From Blepharisma japonicum (lineage: Eukaryota > Ciliophora > Heterotrichea > Heterotrichida > Blepharismidae): a stretch of DNA of 64,000 nucleotides. Below the pieces are notes generated by a model. It was not told the origin of the DNA. It saw only the letters and a program-made list of their open reading frames with translations, and made no database searches. The DNA lies in NCBI GenBank assembly GCA_949751835.1, contig CATKHK010000065.1:62001-126000 (forward strand). Direction: 5' to 3'. The translations under genes and the position numbers were made by a program. Each line of letters begins with the position of its first letter. Position 1 is the first letter of the stretch. This document shows, piece by piece, positions 1-12,300 of the stretch.

Positions 1-812
1 TTTAGCAGATCTTTTAATGTATGATTGTCATTTTTAAAGCTCTTCAGAGATTCTTTGTTATTTAGCTTCTCATTTTTTAGCTGAAGTTTCAAAGATTCGA
101 TTTTTCCTTGAAAATAACAGTTCTCTTTATTTTTGTCACTTAAATTTGAATTTAATTCCATATTTTCAACTGCAAGCTTTTTGAATCTTTTCTTTAATAG
201 CTTCAATGTATGTGTAGCTTCTTTTAATTTTCCATTTATTTTCTCTGTTTCCTGACTTTTAGCTTTCATTTCTTTATCCAAAAAATTAATCCATTCATCA
301 TATCCATTTTTTATCTGCCTCAGAACTTTTGAATATGGATTTTCAATTGTGATCAGTTCTTCCCACATTTTATTATAAATTTTGAACTTATCTAAGCTGA
401 TTATACATTCTTCCCCCAATTTTTGCATTTGGTAATTAATTTTCGATTCCAGTGCATAAATGTCCAAATTTTTTTCAATTGTGGACTTAGTTGAAGGAGT
501 CGCAAAATCGGAGCTCACTTGTTCGATTTCTGACATCGTTGTTGTGAAAAAGCTTTCAGGGCTTTTGGAATTTGATAAAGAATTAAATATAAGCTTAGAC
601 TGTGAGTGCGATTTTGGAAAGGAGTCATGGAAAAGCGTTTGTTCTAAATCTTTCGGATTTTTCTGTAAATCAAGTTTTGATTGCAGGTTTATGGCAAATG
701 AGACGTTTTGGTCTACCATTGGCGACCGTGATCTTTGGAGAAAGGATCGACCTTGCGGAGTTCCTGATCTTATTCTTATAGATTTATCATTCAGCTTTTT
801 ATCGTGGCTCAT
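1..812 (-). CDS. Coiled-coil protein, TSNAXIP1-N-like (partial, 3' end outside window)
   Basis: An open minus-strand frame of 270 codons starts at ATG 812-810 (MSHDKKLNDKSIRIRSG) and runs off the left edge without a stop. The first ~120 residues are Ser/Arg-rich and low complexity. Residues ~130-175 contain a block with LGEECIISLDKFKIYNKMWE followed by PYSKVLRQIKNGYDEWI. This block resembles the N-terminal domain of translin-associated factor X-interacting protein 1 (TSNAXIP1_N), found in axonemal and sperm proteins. The rest is a lysine/leucine heptad-rich coiled coil. The call rests on recognising that motif by eye; a generic coiled-coil protein is the alternative. No TGA occurs in this part. 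Confidence 0.6.
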   Translation of the reverse strand, partial: MSHDKKLNDKSIRIRSGTPQGRSFLQRSRSPMVDQNVSFAINLQSKLDLQKNPKDLEQTLFHDSFPKSHSQSKLIFNSLSNSKSPESFFTTTMSEIEQVSSDFATPSTKSTIEKNLDIYALESKINYQMQKLGEECIISLDKFKIYNKMWEELITIENPYSKVLRQIKNGYDEWINFLDKEMKAKSQETEKINGKLKEATHTLKLLKKRFKKLAVENMELNSNLSDKNKENCYFQGKIESLKLQLKNEKLNNKESLKSFKNDNHTLKDLL

Positions 813-1516
813 TTTTATATTTTTGGAGTTTTAGAAATTTATATTTAATTAATTTAAATTGAAAATTTTGAGATAAAAGTAATAAGACTATGAAAAAATC
901 CGCAAGGCAGCTAAAGATTTTAAGCTTAAAATTAATTATTTATCTATGTGCCATGATTTTTGAAAACGGCTGGCGTAAGGTTGACATATTTATGATTTAC
1001 AGCCTTTAAATCTCATTTTTTTATTTTATTTAGCAAATTATAAATTAATCAATTATTGCAAAATAATCTTGCCTAAATTGAATTGCGAATAGGATCAATA
1101 TTTTCTTTTCAAATGCATGTAGCTATTTTATTTTTCGAAAAATTTTGAATCAATCTTACTTTAAATCATAGCAAATCTTAATTAGCATTGATCACAAGGC
1201 ATATAAATAATTATTTTTATCTATATAAAAATAATCTACTTTCTGCAAAATATACAGATTTATGCTAACTTTTTAGGTTAAATTTTATAAGTAAAAAACG
1301 ATTAAGAGAAGCTTTGCTATTTCGAGCACTGAAATTTTCTTGGGTTATTTTTTACAGATTCAAAGACATTATATTCGTAGGCACAGTATTTTTTATGTTT
1401 GCTATAAGCAATTAATTATATTTAGCCCTTGATTCCAATCTTTGAAGCATGCATTGATTGGACTAATAATTTGAATAATTATTATATCCAATTATTAATT
1501 TCAATAAGTAAATAAA
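813..1516. other. Intergenic, AT-rich
   Basis: No frame longer than a few dozen codons was seen on either strand, even with TGA read as Trp. The one structure noted is a perfect AT-only hairpin at 1210-1235 (11-bp arms ATTATTTTTAT/ATAAAAATAAT, 4-nt loop). It is of the kind expected by chance in such AT-rich DNA. Confidence 0.5.
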
Positions 1517-2227
1517 CTACCTTATTCTTCTATCAATTTCATTTTCATCCAAAATTTGTACAGCTTTTGGCTTCTTTTTATTGCTTCTAATTTTCTTTGG
1601 CCTATTATATACATCATAATCTTCAATTTCAACTTCCATATCTTCATAAATCATTTCTTCCATAAGCTCTTCAGCATAAACTCTATCAAAATCCTCTCTC
1701 CCAAAAGCATGCCTGATTTTCGGCTTTTCAACCTTGAAATTTTCAACTGTTTGCCATTGATTAGACTTTTTTCTCTTAGAAGAACTGGGTTGATTCTTTT
1801 TTGGGGTCCCAAAGTGTGAGAGAGAAGGCATACATTCATTTTCCAAGTGCTTTTTTAAGTCCTTTCTCATGATATATGCCAAACATTTATGGCATTGTTC
1901 TGTTCTGATAGAGCAAAGGTCCTCATGATCAGCGGACTCAAATTCTGAAAATATGCACTCACAAAATGGGCATTGGAAGAAATTATGAGGGCAAGAGTGG
2001 GCACTAAGCTCCCAAGCATCCATTTTAGCCTGGCAATACAGACATTCAGTGCTTTTATGCTTCAGTACCATATGAGCTTCTGAGTCTTTAATGCTGACAG
2101 TGTCCCCGCACACGCATTGAAATATGAACCTTTCACAGTGAGCTATATGAAGATCATATACTCCAGGGCTGACTGATTTCCCACAATTACAGCAGAGCAG
2201 CTCTTTTTCCATTATATAAGAATTCAA
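1517..2227 (-). CDS. TRAF/XAF1-type zinc-finger protein
   Basis: This is a 236-aa protein. The N-terminal ~135 residues carry serial Cys/His clusters: LLCCNCGKSV, FQCVCGDTV with a downstream H, TECLYCQAKM with SAHSC, FFQCPFCECIF with DHEDLC, and EQCHKCLAYI followed by LKKHLENEC. This spacing (C-x2-C ... H-x3-C) is that of TRAF-type fingers as in XAF1/TRAFD1, so protein or RNA binding is possible. The C-terminal ~100 residues are charged and Lys-rich (KKNQPSSSKRKKS) with an acidic stretch, consistent with nuclear location but not proof of it. ATG 2227 is the first in frame; a second ATG five codons on (MEKELL) is equally plausible. No in-frame TGA and no intron with a stop. Partner and pathway unknown. 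Confidence 0.75.
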   Translation of the reverse strand: MNSYIMEKELLCCNCGKSVSPGVYDLHIAHCERFIFQCVCGDTVSIKDSEAHMVLKHKSTECLYCQAKMDAWELSAHSCPHNFFQCPFCECIFSEFESADHEDLCSIRTEQCHKCLAYIMRKDLKKHLENECMPSLSHFGTPKKNQPSSSKRKKSNQWQTVENFKVEKPKIRHAFGREDFDRVYAEELMEEMIYEDMEVEIEDYDVYNRPKKIRSNKKKPKAVQILDENEIDRRIR

Positions 2228-2701
2228 ATAAAAAGGATAGTCAACTTTTAAAATTTAACATTAATTTCTATTCAAATCCTTGAGAAGCATTTATCCTAAA
2301 TTTCTTAAATTCAAAATAAAATAATATTTACATTACATGATTATTAAAATGGATGATACCATTGGTTTAGCTAGCTTATAGCAGGCTTAAAATGAAGTAT
2401 GACATTATTGATTCTGGCAGGTAAGCCTAGGACGATTTTTATTTATAATAAATATCAGTAAAAGAAAGCTATTTGGTTTTCCTTAACTATTCTCTGCTAT
2501 GCTATCAGATTGCCCTTATTAATAGAAATGCGGCAGTTTGCATAGATTAAAAGATATCTTCTCCAATATTTACAACGTATTAATTATAAAAGTAATTTTT
2601 AGAGAATATCTTGCATGCATTGGTAATAAGAAGGGTGCTCAAAATAGGATATTCTTAATAATAAGCAACTAAGTAATTAATAATCTATGTAATCTTATAC
2701 A

Positions 2702-3048
2702 TCAAAAGATATGGAGCCCAAGGAAAATGGAATTTTCAGAAGTGTGTACCCATGCTGTGGAGGCTAAGACCTTTAGAGTGCAAGAGAAACTCAAGTTGGT
2801 TTTCCTCGACAGCTGGAAAGACGACCATCTTAAGAGCCAAATGCCAGTAAAAAGAACTAATTTTTGGTGATCAGCAGAACCCTTATGGCTTTTATTGGTG
2901 AAATAGTAGACAAGAAGTGTGGAATATAAGCAATAACTTAATGCTAAGCGCAGGAAACAGTTTAAGAACTCAGCAATTTAAAATTGCAAGCCTGGATGGA
3001 AACTATTTGGTTGGATATGGAAATTTAGCTTTTGTGAACTTAAATTAA
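2702..3048 (+). pseudogene. Coding-like relic in three frames (or unrecognised RNA gene)
   Basis: The stretch is visibly less AT-rich than its flanks. It contains three consecutive protein-like segments in different frames: one from ATG 2712 (MEPKENGIFRSVYPCCGG, then TAA), a second with KTFRVQEKLKLVFLDSWKDD, and a third with LIFGDQQNPYGFYWWN (the second W is TGA) ending in GNLAFVNLN and TAA at 3046-3048. No 15/16-nt GT...AG intron joins them. The simplest reading is a gene fragment with frameshifts. An RNA gene is the alternative: CCAGTAAAAAG and CTTTTATTGG flanking ~2840-2890 could pair. Neither reading is proven. Confidence 0.35.
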
Positions 3049-3346
3049 ACATTCATATACAATATCATTTACTTTAATATTGCTGATTTTCCTCAATTGA
3101 TTGCATTTACACTGAAAAATATTTTTCTAAGCATATTATATTATGGCAAGCAGAAAAATAAACCATAAATATTAAAGCATATGCATAGATAAGACTTTTA
3201 CAATCTTTTTAATAAAATTTACATACGCTAATTATAAATTCTAATTAACTGAAAAGAACTAAAAATTATATTCACTAAAATTATACTTTTATCTATTTTG
3301 TAAAAGCTTGAAATTCAACAGAAAATTGAACTCTTTAAATATAATA

Positions 3347-6300
3347 ATGAAAATATTTCTATTTCTTTGATGAATTGTCTTACAAATCTCATACGCATCA
3401 ATCTCTAGAACTCCAATTGTGTCATCACGACAGTATATTTCTAATACAATAACTACTCAAAGCTTAACAATTTCATCATCAACTTATTGATCTTTTTCCT
3501 GCTTTTACCATCAAATCACATCAATTTCATCCTCAACTCCCTATAGCATTTTTTCAATTCATACTTCTGGTTCTTTAACAATGCTTATTCAGCTCTCACG
3601 AAACCAGACAGCTTTTACGCAATCTTTATCTTTAGGTACCACCACTCAGACCAATCAGGAACTAGTTGTGAGTGTAGCTGAAAATCTTGAAGATTGATTT
3701 TTAATAAATTTCGTTGTTTCTTGGAGTGGGACAAATCAAAAGAATGATTTACTATTTAAAGTAACTAGTGTAAGTACAGGAGATACAGTGTATAGTTCAA
3801 TAACAGGGATTACAAATAACTCTGTTACAAGTCTCAATGGCAACTATAAAATTGACTTTGGAGATTCTACTTTTGCAAGCACAAATTGAGCACTTATATA
3901 CGATCTGATGTATTTTAATGACGCATATTATACAAATCTTACTGGATCAAGTAATACTACTACTGCTATATCTACAAGCAATTGCCCATCAAGTACATCT
4001 ATATCTTTATCAAGCTCCTTATTGATAGCTATAAAAAATAGTAAATATTCAATTCAACTTCCATTCTCTATATCAAATTTTGCATATGAACTTGGCTGCA
4101 CTATTTCTTTGACTTCTCCAACCGATGGCTCTGCAAGTTGCAGTACAAATGGACTCTTTACTATTAATAGCCCTGCTTCTTCTGCGAGCTATAGTTTTTC
4201 ATCTGAATGTAGCTCAGTCACTTACCCTTTAACTGTTACAATTAATATAGCAACAACTAATCAATTGAAAATATCACCTTTTACTACACATAGCTATAGC
4301 CTAAATAGCTTAGCAAAGATTCCAGTTCAGTTTACAGATTCTGTATATAACACAGCAACTGATGCATATGCTTATATATTGACTACAAACTCGACAAACA
4401 TGTTTTTAGACACTTATACTTCTACAACTCCATACATCATATGGGCTATAACAAGCAGTGAAACTGCTGCTATAACTATAAAAATAACTGATATAGGATC
4501 TCAAACAGATAGTATTTCTGATACCTTTTATACTGAAGCATCAACAAGCTCACCCACTGTTACTGGTCCACAGATTAAAACTCAATCCATCCCAATCTAT
4601 TGTGTTTCAAATAGAATTTGTATTTGTGCAATATCTGATCTAATTTCTAACCCAGACAGCCTTACGCTCACTATTATACCTACTAAATTTACTGCAACAA
4701 GTGTTTATTTATACCTCATATCAAGTGATTCTACTAATTTCACTGAAAGTTTGAGTGTTACTGACAACTACGCCAATATATATTCTCTTAGCGCTGATGT
4801 AGCTCTTAGTTCTCTATTATTAATTAATTCACTACCTAGTCAATGATATTCTGACTCAACAAACAGCATTAATTATCAATTGATAGTTAAATATGGCTCG
4901 ACATTAATAACAAATTATAATACACCAGTACTTGAAACCCCATCCCCTAGTTCATACCTTTCATTTTCAAGCGGCAGCATAACTGGCACAGCTCTGAGCT
5001 CATATAATGGGCTACTGTATGCAATTTACATAGAAAAATCTTATCCCAAGACTTATGGATATATGTATTTCTCATATGCTTATATCACATGCCCATCGCT
5101 GCCAAGCAATTCAAACTCATTTCAAGCTGTTTATGGTGTTTTATTTACATCTGGGAGCTTTTTTTCAGATAGCCAAGGGATGTATACATATTCAATTTCT
5201 AGCTCAGATTCATCTATTAAGATTGACCAATTCAGAGGGCTTATCACATGGCCTAGTCCTACATCATCAATTTCAGTGACAGTTACCATTTCAGATAAAC
5301 GATGCTCTGCAAGGAGTTTATCTTATCAGATCGCAGTAAGCGGAAATAATGTTGGAAACCTTGCACTTCCATCAGCCGATAAATTTCTTGTATTTTACCA
5401 TTCAACCTTTTCAACTCAAGCCACCACAAGTTTGTCCAGTATTAGCTTAGTAACTATATCTCCAAATGGCATTATTACAGCTACATCCTCAGGGACAAAC
5501 ATAGATTTGACAGATACAGACGTAACTTATCAATCAAGCACAATATTTAGTCTTTCTGCAACAGATGGGACCAATTCATGCAGTGCCAGCTTTTATGTTA
5601 CGATTTATATGCCTCCAATTCCTTCAATACAATCTTCGCTGTGGCCTGCGGACTATTATTGTTTAACTGACTCAACTTATACTCTTGATCTCAGCAAATG
5701 TAATTTTTACTTAGATGTAACTTATTATATAAACCCATACGAAGGGAGCTTTAATATCAGTCCGGGAAGTAATATGCCTTTTACTATCAGTGGAATGCAA
5801 TTAAGTTGATCAAATCCTTCAGCTTCTCAGTCCTTTGAAATCAAGGCCTGCGTCAATTCGGAGTACTGCAATACACAAACGTTATCAGCTGTTGTGTGCC
5901 ATAATTTTCAATTAAGCATTCCATCAACTGCAACTTTATATGCTCATGTTAAATTCACGCTGAGCGTTACAGCAACAGATAACAGCAATAATATCTCAAA
6001 TTCATTATTAACTTGCTTATATCTTACAGGTGAAAACCCCTCAGACATGACAATTGACTCAGCAGGACTTATATCTTGGACACCATCTGACTATTATGGA
6101 GGAAAAACTATAAGCATTACAGTAAATGCTTGCTATACTGCTAATTCAGCTATCTATACGGGTAATTTCTATTTAGATTCTAAAACTATTGCTTTAACTA
6201 TTAATACTTGGAGCTTGCTTACTCTAAATACAAATTCAATTCCTGTAAGTGAAACTTCTTGCTTAATTACCGCTTCTAATATAAATCAAGACTGCAAGCT

Positions 6301-9300
6301 TGCTGACAGTCTCGATACTATTTTAGGAATAACTCCTGACCAAAGGCAGCCTTATACCTTATTGACCTCCCCAACTGATTCTTCATATACAATTACAAGT
6401 GACAATAAAGTGCTATGGAGTCGGTCATCAGAGACCACTGATGAGGCATCAAAAGCTATTACTGTTGTTGTCACTGACAAGCAAGGCGGTGTCATCTATC
6501 TAACACCCTTCCAATTTTTCCCTAATTATCAGCCAATAATATCTCCATTGTCTCTAACGCCATTTGAGTCAAGTAGCAGTACTACAAATGCCTATTTAAA
6601 CTCGTACTGGGAAAGATCTTTTACTATAACTGATGGTACATTAACTTATCCAGGAAATTTGCCTGCTACAAGTTTATATATATCAAGTAGTCCGAATCAA
6701 GATATTAAAAATGACAATGGAGTCTTAAAATGGACACCAATAAATATTAGCCCTACTGGGAGCAATGTAATTATTACTTTAACCTATACTGATACTGGAA
6801 CGCCACCTGCTACAGTAACCAATACTTATACCATTACTGTTTATAGCAATACCCCTCCCTCTATGATGCAGAATTTCCCTATCACTGCTTTAATTTGGTG
6901 AGCAGGCCAATCCAATACTATAAATCTTCAGGACTATATAGTTGACTCTGATTCAAATGACTGAGGATTTCAATTGGTCAGCCCCACTAATCTCTCAATG
7001 CAATTATCAGGCTCTGAATTTTCATGATCTCCTACAACTGATTTGATCGGAACCTTTGTAGCAGTCAACATCACATTTTGGGACATTCCCTCATATGGAT
7101 TTAACTCTCAAATCCTCAATTTGAATGTCCAACCTGAGCCTTGTCTATCGCTTACAAACTATAATGCAGACTATCAGAAATACTTCAGAGCACAAGCACA
7201 ATTGTGTTCAGACATGCTCACTTATTTAAAAATTTCTTGGGTAAAATTTGAACTTACTACTACAGGCTTGCCGTCTGATTTTAGCATTGACCAAAATTAT
7301 GGAGATATTATATGGGTAAGTCCAAATGGCCCTTTAAGTTTCGAGGTGAAGGTTACTTATATTAATTCAAACCTATTTTATAACAACTACTACACATGAG
7401 GCTTTTCAATCACAATAAGGCCATCATCAATATACCCAAAATTCGGCAGTAATATTCCGATCGCTGATGATATAAAGACTGCTACTTCTGGAACCTTATG
7501 GAATTTAAGTGTCCAGTGTAGTCATCCTTTAGAAAATGTAGATATTACTGTTACTGCAAGTAAAATGGCATACAGGATTAGTGGATCTACGACTAGTTCG
7601 CCGTATATCTCTACTGCTACGCTGAGCTGAACTCCAACTGATTCTGATTTAGACTCAGGCTTGGTATTATTAAACTGCACCACAGAAACCAGTAGCATAA
7701 CTACAACATATGCATTTATTCTTGCTCCAATTAATAGAACAAGAACCGTTCCTAAATGTACTGGTGCTAGCTTAAGTCTTAACGAGTATTCAAATGCTAA
7801 TTACCAAATGATATGAACTGATCAAGATGCATTATTCCACGACATCACAATATATGAGACTTCTCCTAGTGGTCTAGCCAATTTTACACTATATAAATGA
7901 GGGTATTTTGAGTGGCATCCAGTTGAACCTAGCAATAATTTTCAAATGGGCTTGACTATCCAGGATAATTATACTACAGGCAATTGCTATTTAAATTTGG
8001 TCTTTACATTTGACTATCAAGAACCTTGGATAACAAATGCAATCAATGCTAAATCCTGTGAAGACACCCAAGATAAGACTTGCAGTATTGATGTTAGTCT
8101 CCCAATAGCTGGAAACGTTTCAAGCTATAGTATAAATGATACGAGCAATTTCATAAACTATGATACATCAACGGCGACTTGAAATCCAACTATAGTTTTA
8201 CCATATGTATATATTGGCTATAGTGGAATAGGATATAATAAAACAAATGCTACTACTACAACAATGCTATGCCATGGTATTCAATGCAGATTGTGACCTG
8301 TAATTCTGTATATTGATAGTCCTAGCGTTGGTACGTTGTGCACAAAGTCTGGCGATTCTTTAACCTGTCAAGTGTTTACCCCAGCTTCTCAATTGACTCT
8401 TAATATTCTTGGTTATAATTTTGGTAATTCTCCTCCCAATGTATGAGTTGGCAATAAGAATTGCTCATTAATAGCTTACACAGATACTACTATTTCCTGT
8501 ACTATTCCCATGCCAACTTTTGGATATGCGCAGAATCTATTGATTATTGTAAAGAGAAATGATTTAGGCTATACTGGGTCACCAAAAAAATGGTTTAATT
8601 ATTATCAAAATGCTCAGCCAATTTTATATCCGCCAACTATATCACCAATCTATATGTACCCAGACGATAATGATAATATTATAGTGCCTCTATGAGCAAA
8701 TTATATATTACCAATATGTACTTGCAAAGCAGTTGCAGGAGGGAATACTATAACTGGAACATTTTCTTATCAAGGCACCCAATATTCCGAGTGCTCATTT
8801 TCGCCTTCTTCCTCTTTTGCAGCTAATACTAACTATAATGTACAGTTATGCTGTAGCACATGCAGCTCTCAAAACTACTTTATACGAATAGTGAGCATAA
8901 GTTTCAGCATAAATAGCAACTCAGATTCAGGGCATAACCACGGTCTATATGATGTTACTACAACTATGACTTTTTCAGGGACTTATACAGTGTCAAATAT
9001 TATATATAAGCTTGGAAACAGATATTTTGCGTTTAGTAGTCTAAATAGCGCTTCCCAAAGTGAGTTTATATTTCAAATGCCACCTTACTCTGAAAGCAGC
9101 TTAAGCCCTTTCATAAGGGTTTCACTTAATCATGGCCTAACTTTTACATCTAATTCTACATCACAAACATTTAGTTTTGCAGGGCTTTGCACACTTGGCC
9201 AATATATAAGTGGTAGCAGCTGTGTTACTTGTCCTTCAGGTCATCAATGTACAAGCCTCTTTACTACACCTACAACTTATTATTTTTCTCCTGAAGTTTG

Positions 9301-12300
9301 TGATCTTGGCTATTTTCAAGCCAACACTGGACAATCTTCCTGCAGCATTTGTCCCAAAGGCCAGCAATGCTATTGCCGAGGTATGGACGCTTCAGTTAAT
9401 TGTGATGCAGGCTTTATGTGCGGTACTACAGGTACAGTAAAGAGATATAAGCCTTGCGTTGATGGTAGTTGGTGTGATGCAGCTATTAACAATGAAACAG
9501 AGGTATTAAACCCAAGTGTAATTTCATCTCAATTGAATCCAATAGAATGTGATGTAAACAGCTACTGTCTATATGGAACTTACTCACACGTAATTAATAC
9601 CACTGATCTTTATATGGCTCAGCCTTGTGCTACCGGATATACTTGTGCAAGAGGAAGTAAAAATAAATACGGAATTTTAATGTGCCAATCTGGATATTTT
9701 TGTATTGATACTTCTAGCAAAACAATAAGCTCAGATCTTGCAAATATAGATTTGACTACCTGTGACGGTGCATTCTGCCCATGCCCTAAGGGCTATTTTT
9801 GTCCATCAACTACAGAAAGAAAGCCTACAATGTGCAACTTAGGATATTATCAGAATAAAACAGCTCAAGCTAGTTGCGATCCATGCCCTGCTGGATACTA
9901 TTGTCCACAATCCACAACCTCACCACCTAATGCAACAGTAATCTGTCCTAAAGGCTATAAATGCCCAGCATTAAGCTCAAAATATACAGCATGTGTAGTT
10001 GGGACCTGTCAAGATCAAACAGGAGAAAGCGACTGCATTCTATGTCCTATAGGAACTTATATCAATCAGATCGCTCAAACAGTCTGCAAGCAATGTGATA
10101 AAGGCTATATATGCCCAGTAACAGGGATATCTACAAATAAGGTTGATTGCCCCGCTGGGTATTATTGTGTTGCTGGCACAAATCAGATGAATAGTGGCTG
10201 TGATCCCACTTTTATATCAAATTCTTCTGATACTTTGGTTTATCCAAATGCATGTGGCAAGGGATACTATTGCCCTAAAAATTCATATAATGCAAAGCCA
10301 TGCGGTGTCAGGACTTATAATAATGATACTTGCAAAGCAGTATGCGTAAATTGTCCTAATGGATATATGTGCAGTGAGGCAGGGATGTCAGAACCTACAG
10401 CATGCCCAGCTGGGTATACATGCGTAGACTTCACTCAAGCTCTTTGTCCTGCTGGATATTATTGCTTAACAAAAACAGAAACAACTGATCCAGCATCTCC
10501 GCTTGAGAATAGACCTTTACCTTGTGCTGCCGGACACTACTGTGTAGGAGGTAATACCTGAGGAAGTTATCTCCCTAGTGATGATAACTCTGCATCAGTT
10601 TGCAGTATTGGACAATTTATGAACCATACGGCTGCATCTTCATGCTATACTTGCCCAGGAGGATACGAGTGTCCATCCAATGCTTTAACAGAGCCTTCTT
10701 TGTGTCCAGGTGGAACATACCGTCCTGAAGGGCTAACTCCAATAAACTGTGTTCAATGTGCTGAAGGCACTTATAATAACCACACAGGATCATCAGACCC
10801 AAATGACTGCATAGATTGCCCTGCAGGTATAGTATGCACTTCATCAGGAATTGCCTGACTTAATAGCTCCAATACAGAGGAGTGCTCTGGTGGCTATTAT
10901 TGCCCAGCTGGTACAAGCCGTGGGACAAAAAACAGCAATAGGTGTAGCGAAGGGTATTACTGTTTTACTGGTACTAAATCATATGAAGAATCGTTAAAAA
11001 ATGTGTGCCCTGCTGGGAGATATTGTGCGGCTGGAACAGCAGCGACTGAAGAAGCATATGAAAAATGCCAAACCACAAGTGATTGCAACATTGGAGTTGC
11101 CTGCACTCCAGGATATTACTGCCCCTATGGAGTAACAACTATGCAAAAATGCCCAGTAGGAACAACATCTAGCTCTGGAGCAATAAGTATAAAAAAGTGT
11201 TATAGGGACACTTCGAATTTTTATGATGTGTCCATATTAAAAACAGCTGATGCATATCCTGTGTATACTATTGAGCCTAATACTTACCAAGAATTCACAC
11301 TGGATTATACAAGCTACTATGATGGTGCTATGGTTCCAGTCGATCTTCAACAAACGACTATTATAACTCCTGTTGACTCTAAGGGAAGAAGATTGTCTGA
11401 TACAGACCCTACGAGAGTACTAATTATAAGTCATCAAAATTATGGAACGAAACAAAGCATACCTATAAATAATGTTGAGGAATACGTCCTTGATGGAAAT
11501 AGAACATTAGTTTTAGGAATTCACTCTAATATTAGAGCTGAGGTGAAGTTTGAATTGGAATTTTTAGATGGAGAATACAACTCAAAATCCAATTGGGTTG
11601 CAACTGACACGAGTGTGACCACAATGAACCAAATAACTTCAGTTACTTATAGCTCTGGATTTTTGTGTGTGATCACAAGAAATATTGGCTCTCTAATGAG
11701 TGATCCAATAAACTTGTATAAGATATTTCAACTAAACTCAAGCTATAAGCCTACTGATTCATACATGAACTTTGAAAACCGATTTTACCTAACGTTAATT
11801 ACAAATGATGCTCAAAATGCTGATTGAGTTAAAAATTCTACTAATCAGTATTCTTATTCAATATGGGATAACATAACTGTAAGTTCATATCCCACATCCT
11901 ATCTTCCTTATATAACAGATTGTTATCCAAGATATGGTTCAACTCTTTCTATTTCAAACCTAATCAATGATAAAATGTGCACTAAAGTTTCAAACCCAGT
12001 TCCTATTGACCCTTATGGATTGTTTACTGAAGTGGTAGGGGACAGTTGCTCTTACAAATTGTCATGTGACTATGGTCAAGATCTATCAAACTTAAATAGA
12101 CAAGCTCGTTGATATGAAGCAGAAACTGCTAAAAATAATGCAAAAGGAACTTCAAAGCAAAAACATCCACCTTTTTATATAACGAGAAAAATGGTTTCAA
12201 GTGATGAATTACCACGTTTAACAGATTTATCTGCAAATACTACAGATTTAATTCCTGTAAGAGTATCCTGAGAACTCGGGGGAACTGCATGGGTTGCTGG

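Noticed and set aside
460-834. 124-aa plus-strand frame
   Set aside because: Antisense shadow of the coiled-coil gene at 1-812, which is open on the minus strand to the window edge.
1210-1235. Perfect 11-bp AT hairpin as a terminator
   Set aside because: AT-only palindromes are expected by chance here and there is no functional context.
2702-3048. SRP RNA or U3 snoRNA
   Set aside because: Only fragmentary resemblance to SRP S-domain sequence; no coherent fold or box motifs could be established by eye.
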